This document shows, piece by piece, positions 63,972 through 64,000 of a DNA stretch of 64,000 bases; position 1 is the stretch's first letter, and every line of letters begins with the position of its first letter. Both the position numbers and the translations under genes were made by a program. This stretch comes from SZUA-442 sp963792405 (GTDB lineage Bacteria > Actinomycetota > Acidimicrobiia > Spongiisociales > UBA5794): the NCBI GenBank assembly GCA_963792405.1, contig CAWBVU010000001.1, positions 1 to 64,000 of the forward strand. Reading direction: 5' to 3'. The notes under the pieces were generated by a model. It did not search any database. It worked only from the letters and a program-made list of their open reading frames with translations, and was not told the origin of the DNA.

Positions 63972-64000
63972 ACCGAGACACGTCGCGGGATCAGCTGGCG

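Overview
This window is chromosomal DNA from a high-G+C bacterium, almost certainly an actinobacterium. The evidence is the block rpmH-rnpA-yidD-yidC-khpB-rsmG-parA-parB facing dnaA-dnaN-recF-dciA-gyrB-gyrA, an actinobacterial DUF3566 membrane protein after gyrA, and a sigma/anti-sigma plus trxB-trxA-cwlM block beside parB laid out as in mycobacteria. Many isolated genes also begin directly after a TANNNT -10 box, the leaderless style common in this phylum. A deep lineage such as Acidimicrobiia is plausible but is only inference.

Layout: (1) 1-6081 is the end of an exopolysaccharide locus: a broken flippase gene, an O-antigen ligase/polymerase-like protein, GT2 and GT4 glycosyltransferases, and a secreted GH16 hydrolase with four FG-GAP/VCBS-like repeats. 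(2) 6250-20474 is mixed metabolism and transport: an unusual enolase-like protein paired with a histidine phosphatase, an MMPL/RND exporter, an acetyl-CoA synthetase with one apparent frameshift, an intracellular-looking S10 carboxypeptidase, an AI-2E transporter with a CrtI-like oxidoreductase, an F420-type reductase, a class III aminotransferase and a VIT1-like metal transporter. (3) 20490-24016 is a cobalamin uptake and activation operon (btuF-btuC-btuD-cobO) under a recognisable cobalamin riboswitch whose expression platform appears to hide the ribosome binding site. (4) 24156-27034 holds a 46-residue membrane peptide, a Rossmann-like protein and an NHLRC2-like lipoprotein. (5) 27077-41645 is the replication-origin neighbourhood, with a likely oriC unwinding element between dnaA and dnaN, DnaA boxes upstream of dnaA, and two parS sites in front of parAB. 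(6) 41676-47801 is an envelope and redox regulation block: CwlM-like pseudo-amidase, thioredoxin system, ECF sigma/anti-sigma pair, a pseudokinase of the type usually fused to MurJ, and a GNAT protein. (7) 47883-52153 carries an HDAC-family deacetylase, a lone PilT ATPase, zinc-finger RNase HI and CCA-adding enzyme. (8) 52274-58458 is an argC-J-B-R-G-H operon lacking argD and argF. (9) 58541-63909 holds a small cysteine protein, a cupin, a hemolysin III protein, a Z-prenyltransferase, a histidine phosphatase, pyrE, a membrane protein and endonuclease IV.

I saw no rRNA or tRNA genes, CRISPR arrays, insertion sequences or prophage. The most interesting signals are the pervasive leaderless promoter pattern, the riboswitch with three mutually exclusive pairings, a GyrA whose quinolone-binding loop is rewritten, the enolase-like/phosphatase pair lacking a catalytic glutamate, and a cell-wall control block built from catalytically degenerate proteins (pseudokinase and pseudo-amidase). 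None of these clearly amounts to a wholly undescribed system.
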